This document shows positions 1 to 5,048 of a DNA stretch of 11,858 bases, piece after piece. The first letter of the stretch is position 1. Every line of letters starts with the position of its first letter. Origin of the DNA: JBOFDK01 sp051656485 (GTDB lineage Bacteria > Bacillota > Clostridia > Lachnospirales > Cellulosilyticaceae); contig JBOGBZ010000127.1 in NCBI GenBank assembly GCA_051656485.1, forward strand, positions 1-11,858, given 5' to 3'. Below the pieces are notes generated by a model. That model was not told where the DNA came from and made no database searches. It saw only the letters and a list, made by a program, of their open reading frames with translations. Position numbers and translations under genes: made by a program.

Positions 1-45
1 AAATAAATAAAAAGAGCTATGACTAAAGAAAATGAGGTAGAAAAA

Positions 46-813
46 ATGAGTAAAATAATTGCAGTAGTTAATCAAAAAGGAGGCGTAGGTAAAACTACGA
101 CAGTTATTAACTTAGCAGCAGCCCTTGTTGAAAAGCGTAAAAAAGTACTAGTTGTAGATATTGACCCTCAAGGAAATACAACAAGTGGGTGTGGCTTGAT
201 AAAAAATCAGCTGAATTATTCGGTATATGATTTATTTACAGGTCAAGTTGATGTCAAAGAGGTTATTTATAGTTCACCTACTGAAAAAATAAATATTATA
301 CCTGCTAATATGAATTTAGCGGGTACAGAAATAGAAATTGTACAGCTCAAAGAGCGAGAGTACATCTTAAAGAAAGCTCTGGAATGTGTACAGGAGAAGT
401 ATGATTATATCTTCATAGATTGTCCACCAGCGGTCAATATACTGACCATTAATGCACTTACAGCAGCAAATACGGTACTTATACCTATGCAATGTGAGTA
501 CTATGCACTAGAAGGACTATCACAATTAATGCAGACTATCAAATTAGTGAAAGACTCAACGAATAAGACATTAGCATTAGAAGGTATCTTATTTACGATG
601 TATGACAATCGTACAAACTTATCAATGCAAGTTGTAAATGAAGTAAAAAATCACTTCGCTAAGTTTATTTATGAGACTAAAATTAGTAGAAATGTAAGAT
701 TAAGTGAAGCACCAAGTTATGGTATGTCATGTATTCAATACGATAGTCGTTCGAAGGGTGCTGAACAATACCGCGAGTTAGCAAAAGAATTTTTAGGAAG
801 GAATAAAAAGTAA
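46..813 (+). CDS. parA: Chromosome-partitioning ATPase ParA (Soj)
   Basis: ParA/MinD-family ATPase of 255 residues that binds DNA non-specifically when ATP-bound and works with ParB to segregate the origin region; in Bacillus the homologue Soj also acts on DnaA. The deviant Walker A motif KGGVGKTT is at residues 11-18, followed by the A' motif VVDIDPQGNTT and Walker B YIFIDCPP. The conserved RNVRLSEAPS block is near the C-terminus. I chose the ATG at 46 because GAGG at 34-37 lies 8 bases upstream and the protein then begins MSKIIAVVNQ, as family members do. An in-frame ATG at 19 would add nine residues but has no good ribosome binding site. The stop overlaps the parB start by one base, so the two are translationally coupled. 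The promoter lies outside the window. Confidence 0.96.
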   Translation: MSKIIAVVNQKGGVGKTTTVINLAAALVEKRKKVLVVDIDPQGNTTSGCGLIKNQLNYSVYDLFTGQVDVKEVIYSSPTEKINIIPANMNLAGTEIEIVQLKEREYILKKALECVQEKYDYIFIDCPPAVNILTINALTAANTVLIPMQCEYYALEGLSQLMQTIKLVKDSTNKTLALEGILFTMYDNRTNLSMQVVNEVKNHFAKFIYETKISRNVRLSEAPSYGMSCIQYDSRSKGAEQYRELAKEFLGRNKK

Positions 814-1667
814 TGAAAGCAAAAGGATTAGGCAAAGGATTAAATGCACTTTTATCAGAGGAAGCGTTATCAGTACAAACAGAAAGTGGCATTAAGGTAG
901 TAAGCATCAGCGATGTGGAGCCAAATGCAGAACAGCCGAGAAAAGAATTTAGACCAGAGGAACTTTTTGAACTTAGTATATCGATAAAAGAATATGGCAT
1001 TTTACAGCCTATTCTCGTAAGACAAAGAGGAGATAAGTATGAGATTATTGCAGGGGAGAGACGTTATCGTGCAGCACGTCTTGCTAAGCTTACAGAAGTA
1101 CCTGTCATTATCAAAGATTTTTCAGACCAAGAAACTTTCGAGGTGTCTATTGTAGAGAATATTCAAAGAGAAAACCTCAACCCAATGGAACTTGCCAATG
1201 GATATAGTTTACTTATAGAGAGATTTGGGTATAATCAAGAAAGACTTGCAGAAAAATTAGGTAAAAGTAGACCGTTAGTAGCGAATATTCTACGTCTTTT
1301 ACAACTATCGCCTTATGCACAGCAGAAATTAAGAGAAAATGAGATTACTTTTGGTCATGCAAGAGCAATCCTTGCCATCAAGACTGGTGAAGGACAGAGA
1401 GAAATCATTGATCTTATCGTTGAGAAAGAACTAAGCGTACGTGAGACAGAAAAGTACGTACAAGCATTAGTAGAAACCACAAAGAAAAAAGAAGAAACTA
1501 CGGTAGATGATAATAGTATCTTCTTAAGAGAAATCCAAGAGAACTTACAATTAAAGTTAGGGACGAAGGTTATGATTTCTCAAGGAAAGAAAAAAGGAAA
1601 GATTGAAATAGAGTATTACTCACAAGAGGAGCTGGAAAGGCTCATTGAAATATTTCAAAACGTCTAA
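813..1667 (+). CDS. parB: Chromosome-partitioning protein ParB (Spo0J)
   Basis: ParB-family CTPase and DNA-binding protein of 284 residues that loads at parS, spreads as a clamp and stimulates ParA. The N-terminus has the typical KGLGKGLNALL segment (residues 4-14). The CTP-binding ParB/Srx domain includes GERRYRAA at 81-88 and ENIQREN at 115-121. A helix-turn-helix follows at about 141-163 (NQERLAEKLGKSRPLVANIL), then a lysine/glutamate-rich C-terminal dimerisation part. The length is normal. The start shares one base with the parA stop (TAATG), and AGGAAGG inside the end of parA serves as ribosome binding site. A matching parS-type palindrome lies about 600 bases downstream at 2244-2259. 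A chromosomal rather than plasmid origin is inferred from the neighbouring DUF4446 gene and the housekeeping context. Confidence 0.96.
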   Translation: MKAKGLGKGLNALLSEEALSVQTESGIKVVSISDVEPNAEQPRKEFRPEELFELSISIKEYGILQPILVRQRGDKYEIIAGERRYRAARLAKLTEVPVIIKDFSDQETFEVSIVENIQRENLNPMELANGYSLLIERFGYNQERLAEKLGKSRPLVANILRLLQLSPYAQQKLRENEITFGHARAILAIKTGEGQREIIDLIVEKELSVRETEKYVQALVETTKKKEETTVDDNSIFLREIQENLQLKLGTKVMISQGKKKGKIEIEYYSQEELERLIEIFQNV

Positions 1668-1706
1668 ATACCCATTAACAATTAAGGTGAAAGAGGAAAC
1701 GATTTT

Positions 1707-2219
1707 ATGGAGCAGATATTAACATTATTGGAACAATACAATATCTATATCGTAATAGGACTTGCGATTCTCTTGCTTATCACATTCATTATGCTTGTAG
1801 CAACCATGTCAAAAGTAAAGAAAATCCAAAGAAAATATGAAACATTCATGCAGAAAGATGATTTGGATTTAGAAAACTTACTGATTCATTATGCAAAGAA
1901 AGTAAATAAAGTTAAAGATATGCAGTGTGAGATTGAAGACCAAATCAAAGATATCAGAAGTAGAATGCAGTATTGCACGCAGAAGACAGGCGTTGTACGA
2001 TATAATGCTTATGAAAAAGGTGGAGCAGATTTATCATTTGCAGTAGCCTTATTAGATGAAAAAGACACAGGTGTCGTGCTAAATGGTATCTATGGACGTG
2101 ATGGATGCTATATCTATGCAAAACCTATCGAGGAAGGTACTTCAAAGCATAATTTATCTGAAGAAGAAATACAAGCTATTCATAAAGCTAGAAATTATAA
2201 TAAGGCAATCTCTGAATAA
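1707..2219 (+). CDS. DUF4446 family membrane-anchored protein
   Basis: Protein of 170 residues with one N-terminal membrane helix (about residues 13-34, IYIVIGLAILLLITFIMLV) followed by a basic, coiled-coil-like stretch (about 35-95) and a small C-terminal domain with GVVRYNAYEKGGADLSFAVA. This matches the DUF4446 family, whose gene commonly follows parB in clostridia. No biochemical function is known to me; a link to partitioning is suggested only by position. The gene starts 40 bases after parB with AGAGG at 1692-1696, so it is probably in the same transcript. Its TAA stop sits in the loop of the terminator at 2202-2239, making it the last gene of the par operon. Confidence 0.85.
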   Translation: MEQILTLLEQYNIYIVIGLAILLLITFIMLVATMSKVKKIQRKYETFMQKDDLDLENLLIHYAKKVNKVKDMQCEIEDQIKDIRSRMQYCTQKTGVVRYNAYEKGGADLSFAVALLDEKDTGVVLNGIYGRDGCYIYAKPIEEGTSKHNLSEEEIQAIHKARNYNKAISE

Positions 2220-2239
2220 GAGATTGCCTTGTTTTTTTT
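2202..2239 (+). terminator. Rho-independent terminator of the par operon
   Basis: Perfect 12-bp stem (AAGGCAATCTCT, loop GAATA, AGAGATTGCCTT), then G and eight T. The stem contains the last codons of the DUF4446 gene and the loop contains its stop codon. On the opposite strand the hairpin is followed only by a mixed A/T tract, so any effect on the convergent GNAT gene would be weak. Confidence 0.93.
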
Positions 2240-2760
2240 AGAATGTTCCACGTGGAACATTCAGTATTTCCATTTCGACACAATTCCAAGTTTCACCGAA
2301 TACTTCATAACTTTCAGGCTCTGCAACGGGAACATCAGTAAAGCCACTAGCCTTATAAGCATGATAAGCGGAAGGATTATTCTCAAACACACCTAAGGTA
2401 ACTTTCTTTACTTTTACCACATCAAAAGCAAACTGAAGAGCTAATTGTACCATTTCTTTGCCATAACCTTTACCACGTTTTTCAGCATCGATAATGATGA
2501 ACCCAAGGCGTAAAGTTTCTTTACTAGGGTCAGTAAAGCGCATAATGAAATGTCCCACAACACCAGTTTCATCAAAAGCAGTCATAGGCCAGAAAGAATC
2601 ACTATGATCCGCAGCTTTATAATATTCATTCAAAATATCTGCGGTTAAAGGGAAATGCTCGTAGCGATCTGCCACACCACTGACGAAAAGCATATTCATC
2701 GGTAAACCATTGTGCGATGTATTGGGCATCGCAAGCTTTATAAGGACGTAATCTTAACAT
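2238..2760 (-). pseudogene. GNAT family N-acetyltransferase, frameshifted
   Basis: GCN5-related acetyltransferase whose reading frame is broken. Translation from the ATG at 2760 (GAGG nine bases upstream) gives a normal family N-terminus, MLRLRPYKACDAQYIAQW, up to FRQWC (residue 29). It then runs into nonsense and soon stops. The rest of the protein is in another frame from ADRYEHFPLTADILNEYY onward and includes the acetyl-CoA loop RGKGYGKE and the late GNAT segment NNPSAYHAYKASGF. Removing one of the two C bases at 2672-2673 (plus strand) joins both halves as FRQWCADRYEHFPL, giving 173 residues. Initiation at internal codons could still make a C-terminal fragment of up to 163 residues, lacking the first strand and helix. 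The substrate is unknown. The last codons coincide with the parS palindrome. A sequencing error cannot be excluded. Confidence 0.82.
2241..2262. other. parS-type ParB binding site in a 22-bp palindrome
   Basis: The core TGTTCCACGTGGAACA (2244-2259) is a perfect 16-bp palindrome and differs from the classical parS consensus TGTTTCACGTGAAACA only at one symmetrical position pair. The symmetry extends three further bases on each side. It lies about 580 bases after parB, as expected for an origin-proximal parS. It is read through by the last seven codons (NVPRGTF) of the minus-strand GNAT gene. It is not a terminator: no T-run follows on either strand. ParB binding itself is inferred from the match. 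Confidence 0.85.
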
Positions 2761-2905
2761 ATGTATCAACCTCATTTCTAATTTGTTTTTTAAAAATAAA
2801 AAATATATGAAGAGTATAACATAAAAAGCATATAAAAATAAATTATTCTGAAAATAAAAAGAGAGATATAAGCTTATGCATAAAAATTTGGAGACAGGAG
2901 AAAGG

Positions 2906-2911
2906 TATAAT
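2906..2911 (+). promoter_or_regulatory. -10 box upstream of the YkuS-like gene
   Basis: Consensus TATAAT lies 27 bases before the start codon at 2939, giving a very short leader. No good -35 hexamer is seen at the usual 16-18 base distance, so this call rests on the -10 box and position. Confidence 0.4.
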
Positions 2912-2938
2912 AAGAATATAAAATGAAGGTGATAGAAG

Positions 2939-3238
2939 ATGATCATAGCAATTGAGAAAGATTTGGAGCATATTAAAGATTATATACAACAGCAAACAGC
3001 CTATGAAGTGTATACTATAGGAACGTATGATGGGGCAGTAGATGTGGTAATCTATGCTAAGCAGTATACGAGTAATGATTTTAGTCAGTATCAATATGAA
3101 AGCATACAAGATGCATTAGAGCAGCATACAGATATCTCAAAGGGTACGCTGATGATTAATGCACAGCAAAAAACACCAGTACAAGTATTAGAAAGTATTA
3201 AAATACAACTAGAACATCAAAAAAGTGACGGTTATTAA
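2939..3238 (+). CDS. Small YkuS/UPF0180-like protein
   Basis: Soluble protein of 99 residues without signal peptide or membrane helix. It resembles the UPF0180 (YkuS) family: an N-terminal MIIAIEKDLEHIKDYIQQ helix, then YEVYTIG, a central region with D..VIYAK, and a closing segment GTLMINAQQKTPVQVLESI, where the family typically has an INA motif and a final helix. It is slightly longer than Bacillus YkuS (about 80 residues). The function of the family is unknown to me. AAGGTGAT at 2926-2933 lies 5 bases before the ATG. The stop codon is in the loop of the terminator shared with thiT. It appears monocistronic, diverging from the broken GNAT gene. The family assignment is from remembered pattern only. 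Confidence 0.72.
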   Translation: MIIAIEKDLEHIKDYIQQQTAYEVYTIGTYDGAVDVVIYAKQYTSNDFSQYQYESIQDALEQHTDISKGTLMINAQQKTPVQVLESIKIQLEHQKSDGY

Positions 3239-3251
3239 ACCGTCACTTTTT
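3220..3251. terminator. Bidirectional terminator between the YkuS-like gene and thiT
   Basis: Stem AAAAAGTGACGG with CCGTCACTTTTT around an 8-base loop (3232-3239) that contains the stop codon region of the YkuS-like gene. The A-tract on one side and the T-tract on the other make it work on both strands, serving the two convergent genes. Confidence 0.9.
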
Positions 3252-3258
3252 AATGTTC

Positions 3259-3930
3259 TTATTTTTGCATCATCACTTTAAGTGTTTTGTAAACAGGTGT
3301 TTTGATAAGGATAATGCCTATTATAAGTGTAATGATAAGTTCTACACCTAGGAATCCAGCATTATAGCCCATAGCATATACCCAAGGATTCATGCCTTCT
3401 GGCGCATATTCCCCGAAGTAGATAGCACCTGATAAAACGTGCATAAAGAAGCGACCTACCATTGCTAGGGATGTTCCTAAGATAAAACGAAGTTCAAGGG
3501 ATTTCATTTTAGCTGGGATAATACCTGCAAGACCTAGGAAAGCAAATGCAAGTGGATAATCTAAGATGATGGAAACCCAGTGTGCAGCATAAGCGTCTTG
3601 GAAGAACTGTAAGAAGCCATAAGCAAGGCCAGCGATAAGACCAGCAGTTGGACCAGCTACGAAAGCAAAGAAGATAATAGGTACCATACTAGCAAGGGTC
3701 ACAGAACCACCTTGTGGCATGGAGAAAAGTTTTATATAAGATAATACGAAAGAAAGTGCTACACACATACCACCGAGTGCAAGCATTTTTGTGCTGAGAG
3801 GTTTACTCACTTCTTTGTTAGTTTTTATTTGTTTCGCTACGATAATAATAATCACAGCTAAGACAAAAGCAGCTAATGTCCCCCAGATTTGGATAGGTGT
3901 TTCTTGAAGTTGTAAAATAAATTCATTCAT
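3259..3930 (-). CDS. thiT: Energy-coupled thiamine transporter ThiT
   Basis: Substrate-binding S component of an ECF-type vitamin transporter. It captures thiamine at the membrane and works with a shared EcfT/EcfA energising module, not encoded here. The protein has 223 residues, mostly hydrophobic helices. Family hallmarks are AHWVSIILDYPLAFAFLGLAG (about 116-136) and GRFFMHVLSGAIYFGEYAPE (159-178) followed by GMNPWVYAMGYN. It is longer than usual (about 180-190 residues) because of an extra N-terminal hydrophobic helix (about 16-32) and a polar linker. The start at 3930 has AAGGAGG eight bases upstream; an in-frame ATG at 3963 has no such site. Control by thiamine pyrophosphate is shown by the riboswitch at 4058-4152, which independently supports the function. 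Confidence 0.95.
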   Translation of the reverse strand: MNEFILQLQETPIQIWGTLAAFVLAVIIIIVAKQIKTNKEVSKPLSTKMLALGGMCVALSFVLSYIKLFSMPQGGSVTLASMVPIIFFAFVAGPTAGLIAGLAYGFLQFFQDAYAAHWVSIILDYPLAFAFLGLAGIIPAKMKSLELRFILGTSLAMVGRFFMHVLSGAIYFGEYAPEGMNPWVYAMGYNAGFLGVELIITLIIGIILIKTPVYKTLKVMMQK

Positions 3931-4012
3931 TGGTAAATCCTCCTTATAAATATGTAGTGTCAAGTAATATAAGCAGGAAGCAAGAAAGTAAAACTTTCTA
4001 AAAGGTTAATAT

Positions 4013-4040
4013 AAAAAAGTGCACCACGAATGTGGTGCAC
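4013..4040 (-). terminator. Riboswitch-controlled terminator before thiT
   Basis: On the minus strand: perfect 9-bp stem GTGCACCAC / GTGGTGCAC around a 4-base loop, followed by six T. It lies between the TPP aptamer and the thiT ribosome binding site, so it is probably the expression platform that ends transcription when TPP is bound. The segment CTAATCATGTGCTTAGGTGC just upstream could compete with the stem. Confidence 0.88.
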
Positions 4041-4057
4041 CTAAGCACATGATTAGT

Positions 4058-4152
4058 CACACTCGCTTCCCTGCAGCAGCATTATCTGTAGACAGGTTTT
4101 AAGGGTCTGTACGAAAATGTACACTCTCAGCCACATTGGCTCCCCCAGCATT
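4058..4152 (-). promoter_or_regulatory. TPP riboswitch (THI element)
   Basis: Read on the minus strand, the order of conserved blocks is that of the TPP aptamer: GGGGGAGCC, then GGCTGAGA, a short variable hairpin (TGTACATTTTCGTACA), GACCCTTAAAACCTG, then GATAATGCTGC and CAGGGAAG. The CTGAGA block and the GATAATGC...GGGAAG block are ligand-binding signatures. It precedes an intrinsic terminator and thiT, consistent with switching off thiamine uptake when TPP is plentiful. Confidence 0.96.
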
Positions 4153-4171
4153 TATATACTTGATTAATTAA

Positions 4172-4200
4172 ATCATAGTATATAAAGTTTAAAATGTCAA
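4172..4200 (-). promoter_or_regulatory. Sigma-A type promoter of thiT
   Basis: Minus strand TTGACA (4195-4200) and TATGAT (4172-4177) with a 17-base spacer. It is placed so that transcription starts shortly before the TPP aptamer. Confidence 0.85.
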
Positions 4201-4290
4201 ATGGAGTAGAAAAATTACAAATAAATTATCTGAATGAACAGAAAAATTAAAGATAATAAAGTAAGTGCATTAAAATAAGTTTCCACTAAC

Positions 4291-4320
4291 TTGAATCTTG
4301 AAAGGAATTAGTGGTATAAT
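4291..4320 (+). promoter_or_regulatory. Promoter of a predicted plus-strand small RNA
   Basis: TTGAAT (4291-4296), 18-base spacer, TATAAT (4315-4320), with TG at 4312-4313 forming an extended -10 box. No protein-coding gene follows; the next signal is the bidirectional terminator at 4411-4455. Confidence 0.65.
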
Positions 4321-4325
4321 AAAGA

Positions 4326-4455
4326 CAATAAAAAAGAAGAATGCTACGAACATCCTTCTTAGTACAATTTCTAGTTGTTTAGGCAACTGGTATCACTATT
4401 TATTTTATGTAAAAAACAGTAGCACACCATTGCGACACGGGGCTACTATTTTTTT
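4326..4455 (+). ncRNA. Predicted small RNA, possible antitoxin RNA
   Basis: Transcript of about 130 bases inferred from the promoter at 4291-4320 and the terminator at 4411-4455. It would begin with a hairpin (AAGAAG-A-ATG, loop CTACGAA, CAT-C-CTTCTT; 4334-4360), followed by a second small one (AGTTG / CAACT, around 4374-4387). It then carries the sequence ACTGGTATCACT shared with the opposing RNA. Only very short open frames are present, for example TTG at 4375. It converges with the minus-strand RNA, overlapping at the terminator. A role as antitoxin is inferred from this architecture, not shown. Confidence 0.45.
4411..4455. terminator. Bidirectional terminator shared by two convergent RNAs
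   Basis: Stem AGTAGC (4418-4423) with GCTACT (4442-4447) around an 18-base partly structured loop. It has six A on the left (a T-run for the minus strand) and seven T at 4449-4455 on the right. It ends both the plus-strand RNA and the minus-strand RNA carrying the hydrophobic peptide frame. Confidence 0.7.
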
Positions 4456-4541
4456 GCAATTTTTTCTATAAGTACGACTATAAACATTAATAGTGTCAGT
4501 AAGAAAGAACCTGCATCGGCGAAGTGATACCAGTAGCCCGC
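4446..4541 (-). other. Holin-like type I toxin reading frame without usual start
   Basis: Minus-strand frame of 31 codons between a TGA at 4544-4542 and a TAG at 4448-4446. After a short polar part (AGYWYHFADA) it reads GSFLLTLLMFIVVLIEKIAK and ends with one more lysine: a single membrane helix with a basic tail. This pattern closely resembles holin-like type I toxins (Hol-Tox) of Firmicutes. There is no ATG, GTG or TTG in frame except an internal ATG that would leave 13 residues, and no clear ribosome binding site. It is therefore either a decayed copy (a one-base change near TTG 4545-4543 could restore a start), uses an unusual start, or is coincidence. The stop is inside the terminator stem. 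Confidence 0.42.
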
Positions 4542-4564
4542 TCAACTATAGGATTGTAAAAATA

Positions 4565-4573
4565 ATTATACCA
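4565..4573 (-). promoter_or_regulatory. Extended -10 promoter of the minus-strand small RNA
   Basis: Minus strand TGGTATAAT, an extended -10 box identical to that of the opposing plus-strand RNA. The -35 region is poor. A start near 4557 would give an RNA of about 145 bases ending at the shared terminator and containing the hydrophobic peptide frame. Confidence 0.55.
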
Positions 4574-4673
4574 TGATGTGAGGTAAGTTACCATAAAAAA
4601 GGAAAATAGAGGTTCCAAACAAACGTATTCGAACAAAATACAAAAATAATTTTAAAGATTTTGTAGGGCTATC

Positions 4674-4703
4674 TTGACAATAACCATGTGGACTAGATAA
4701 AAT
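4674..4703 (+). promoter_or_regulatory. Promoter of proS
   Basis: TTGACA (4674-4679), an 18-base spacer and TAAAAT (4698-4703). It lies about 50 bases before the first recognisable T-box leader helix. Confidence 0.72.
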
Positions 4704-4749
4704 ATAGAGAACAGTAAAATAAATAATGACAAAGCAATGATGAGACATC

Positions 4750-4967
4750 AATTAATAACCCTTGAGCAGAGAGAGGATTCACCGGCTGAGAGATCCTTAA
4801 AGTGTAGTATTAATTGTCCTAGCTCGGAGCATTACGTGATAAAGCGTAGCGGGAACTCCCGATATAGAGTAAATGAGAGATTATCAGCATTTCGGTTGAT
4901 AATAACAAGGGTGGTACCACCGAATACGATATTTGGTCCCTATGCACATGTTGCATAGGGCTTTTTT
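4750..4967 (+). promoter_or_regulatory. T-box riboswitch leader of proS
   Basis: The leader has the T-box sequence AGGGTGGTACCACCG at 4908-4922 just before a terminator and a prolyl-tRNA synthetase gene. It senses uncharged tRNA through a specifier codon and through pairing of the T-box bulge with the tRNA end, which favours the antiterminator. AGGG of the T-box can pair with CCCT at 4938-4941, the left side of the terminator stem. The Stem I region starts near GAGCAGAGAGAGGAT. A candidate proline specifier CCT at 4818-4820 lies on its 3' side; this codon choice is tentative. An apparent 73-codon frame here is incidental. Confidence 0.92.
4938..4967 (+). terminator. T-box controlled terminator
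   Basis: Perfect 9-bp stem CCCTATGCA / TGCATAGGG around a 5-base loop, then C and six T. It is the off-state of the proS T-box. Confidence 0.93.
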
Positions 4968-5048
4968 AATACAGAAAATCTTTGCAACATGTACAGACTG
5001 TTAAAGAATAGAGTGCGCGGGCACAATAAAAAGAAAAGGAGCAAAACG

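Larger units (their letters stand above)
4364..4557. repeat. Inverted pair of ~34-base related sequences
   Basis: Arm 1 (4364-4397, plus strand) and arm 2 (4523-4557, read on the minus strand) match at 26 positions with one gap. Both run ACAAT..., TAGTTG, GGC, and end in an identical 12-base ACTGGTATCACT. Because the arms are inverted in the DNA, the two convergent RNAs would carry the same sense sequence near their 5' ends. A read-through RNA would fold back into a long stem. Confidence 0.75.

Noticed and set aside
2843..3109. Minus-strand frame of 88 codons opposite the YkuS-like gene
   Set aside because: It overlaps a better supported gene with a ribosome binding site and terminator; the translation is low-complexity hydrophobic sequence.
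4364..4557. Insertion-sequence remnant or MITE
   Set aside because: The repeat arms are imperfect, no target-site duplication was visible, and the embedded promoters and shared terminator fit a regulatory RNA locus better; not fully excluded.
4566..4751. Minus-strand frame of 61 codons upstream of proS
   Set aside because: It lies across the proS promoter, has no ribosome binding site and no recognisable protein pattern; its openness is explained by AT-rich composition.
4737..4958. Plus-strand frame of 73 codons
   Set aside because: It coincides with the T-box leader, whose conserved RNA sequence explains the region, and the translation resembles no protein.
4989..5048. Upstream ATG giving proS 20 more residues
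   Set aside because: The additional residues are unlike the family, and AGGAG is ideally placed for the ATG at 5049.
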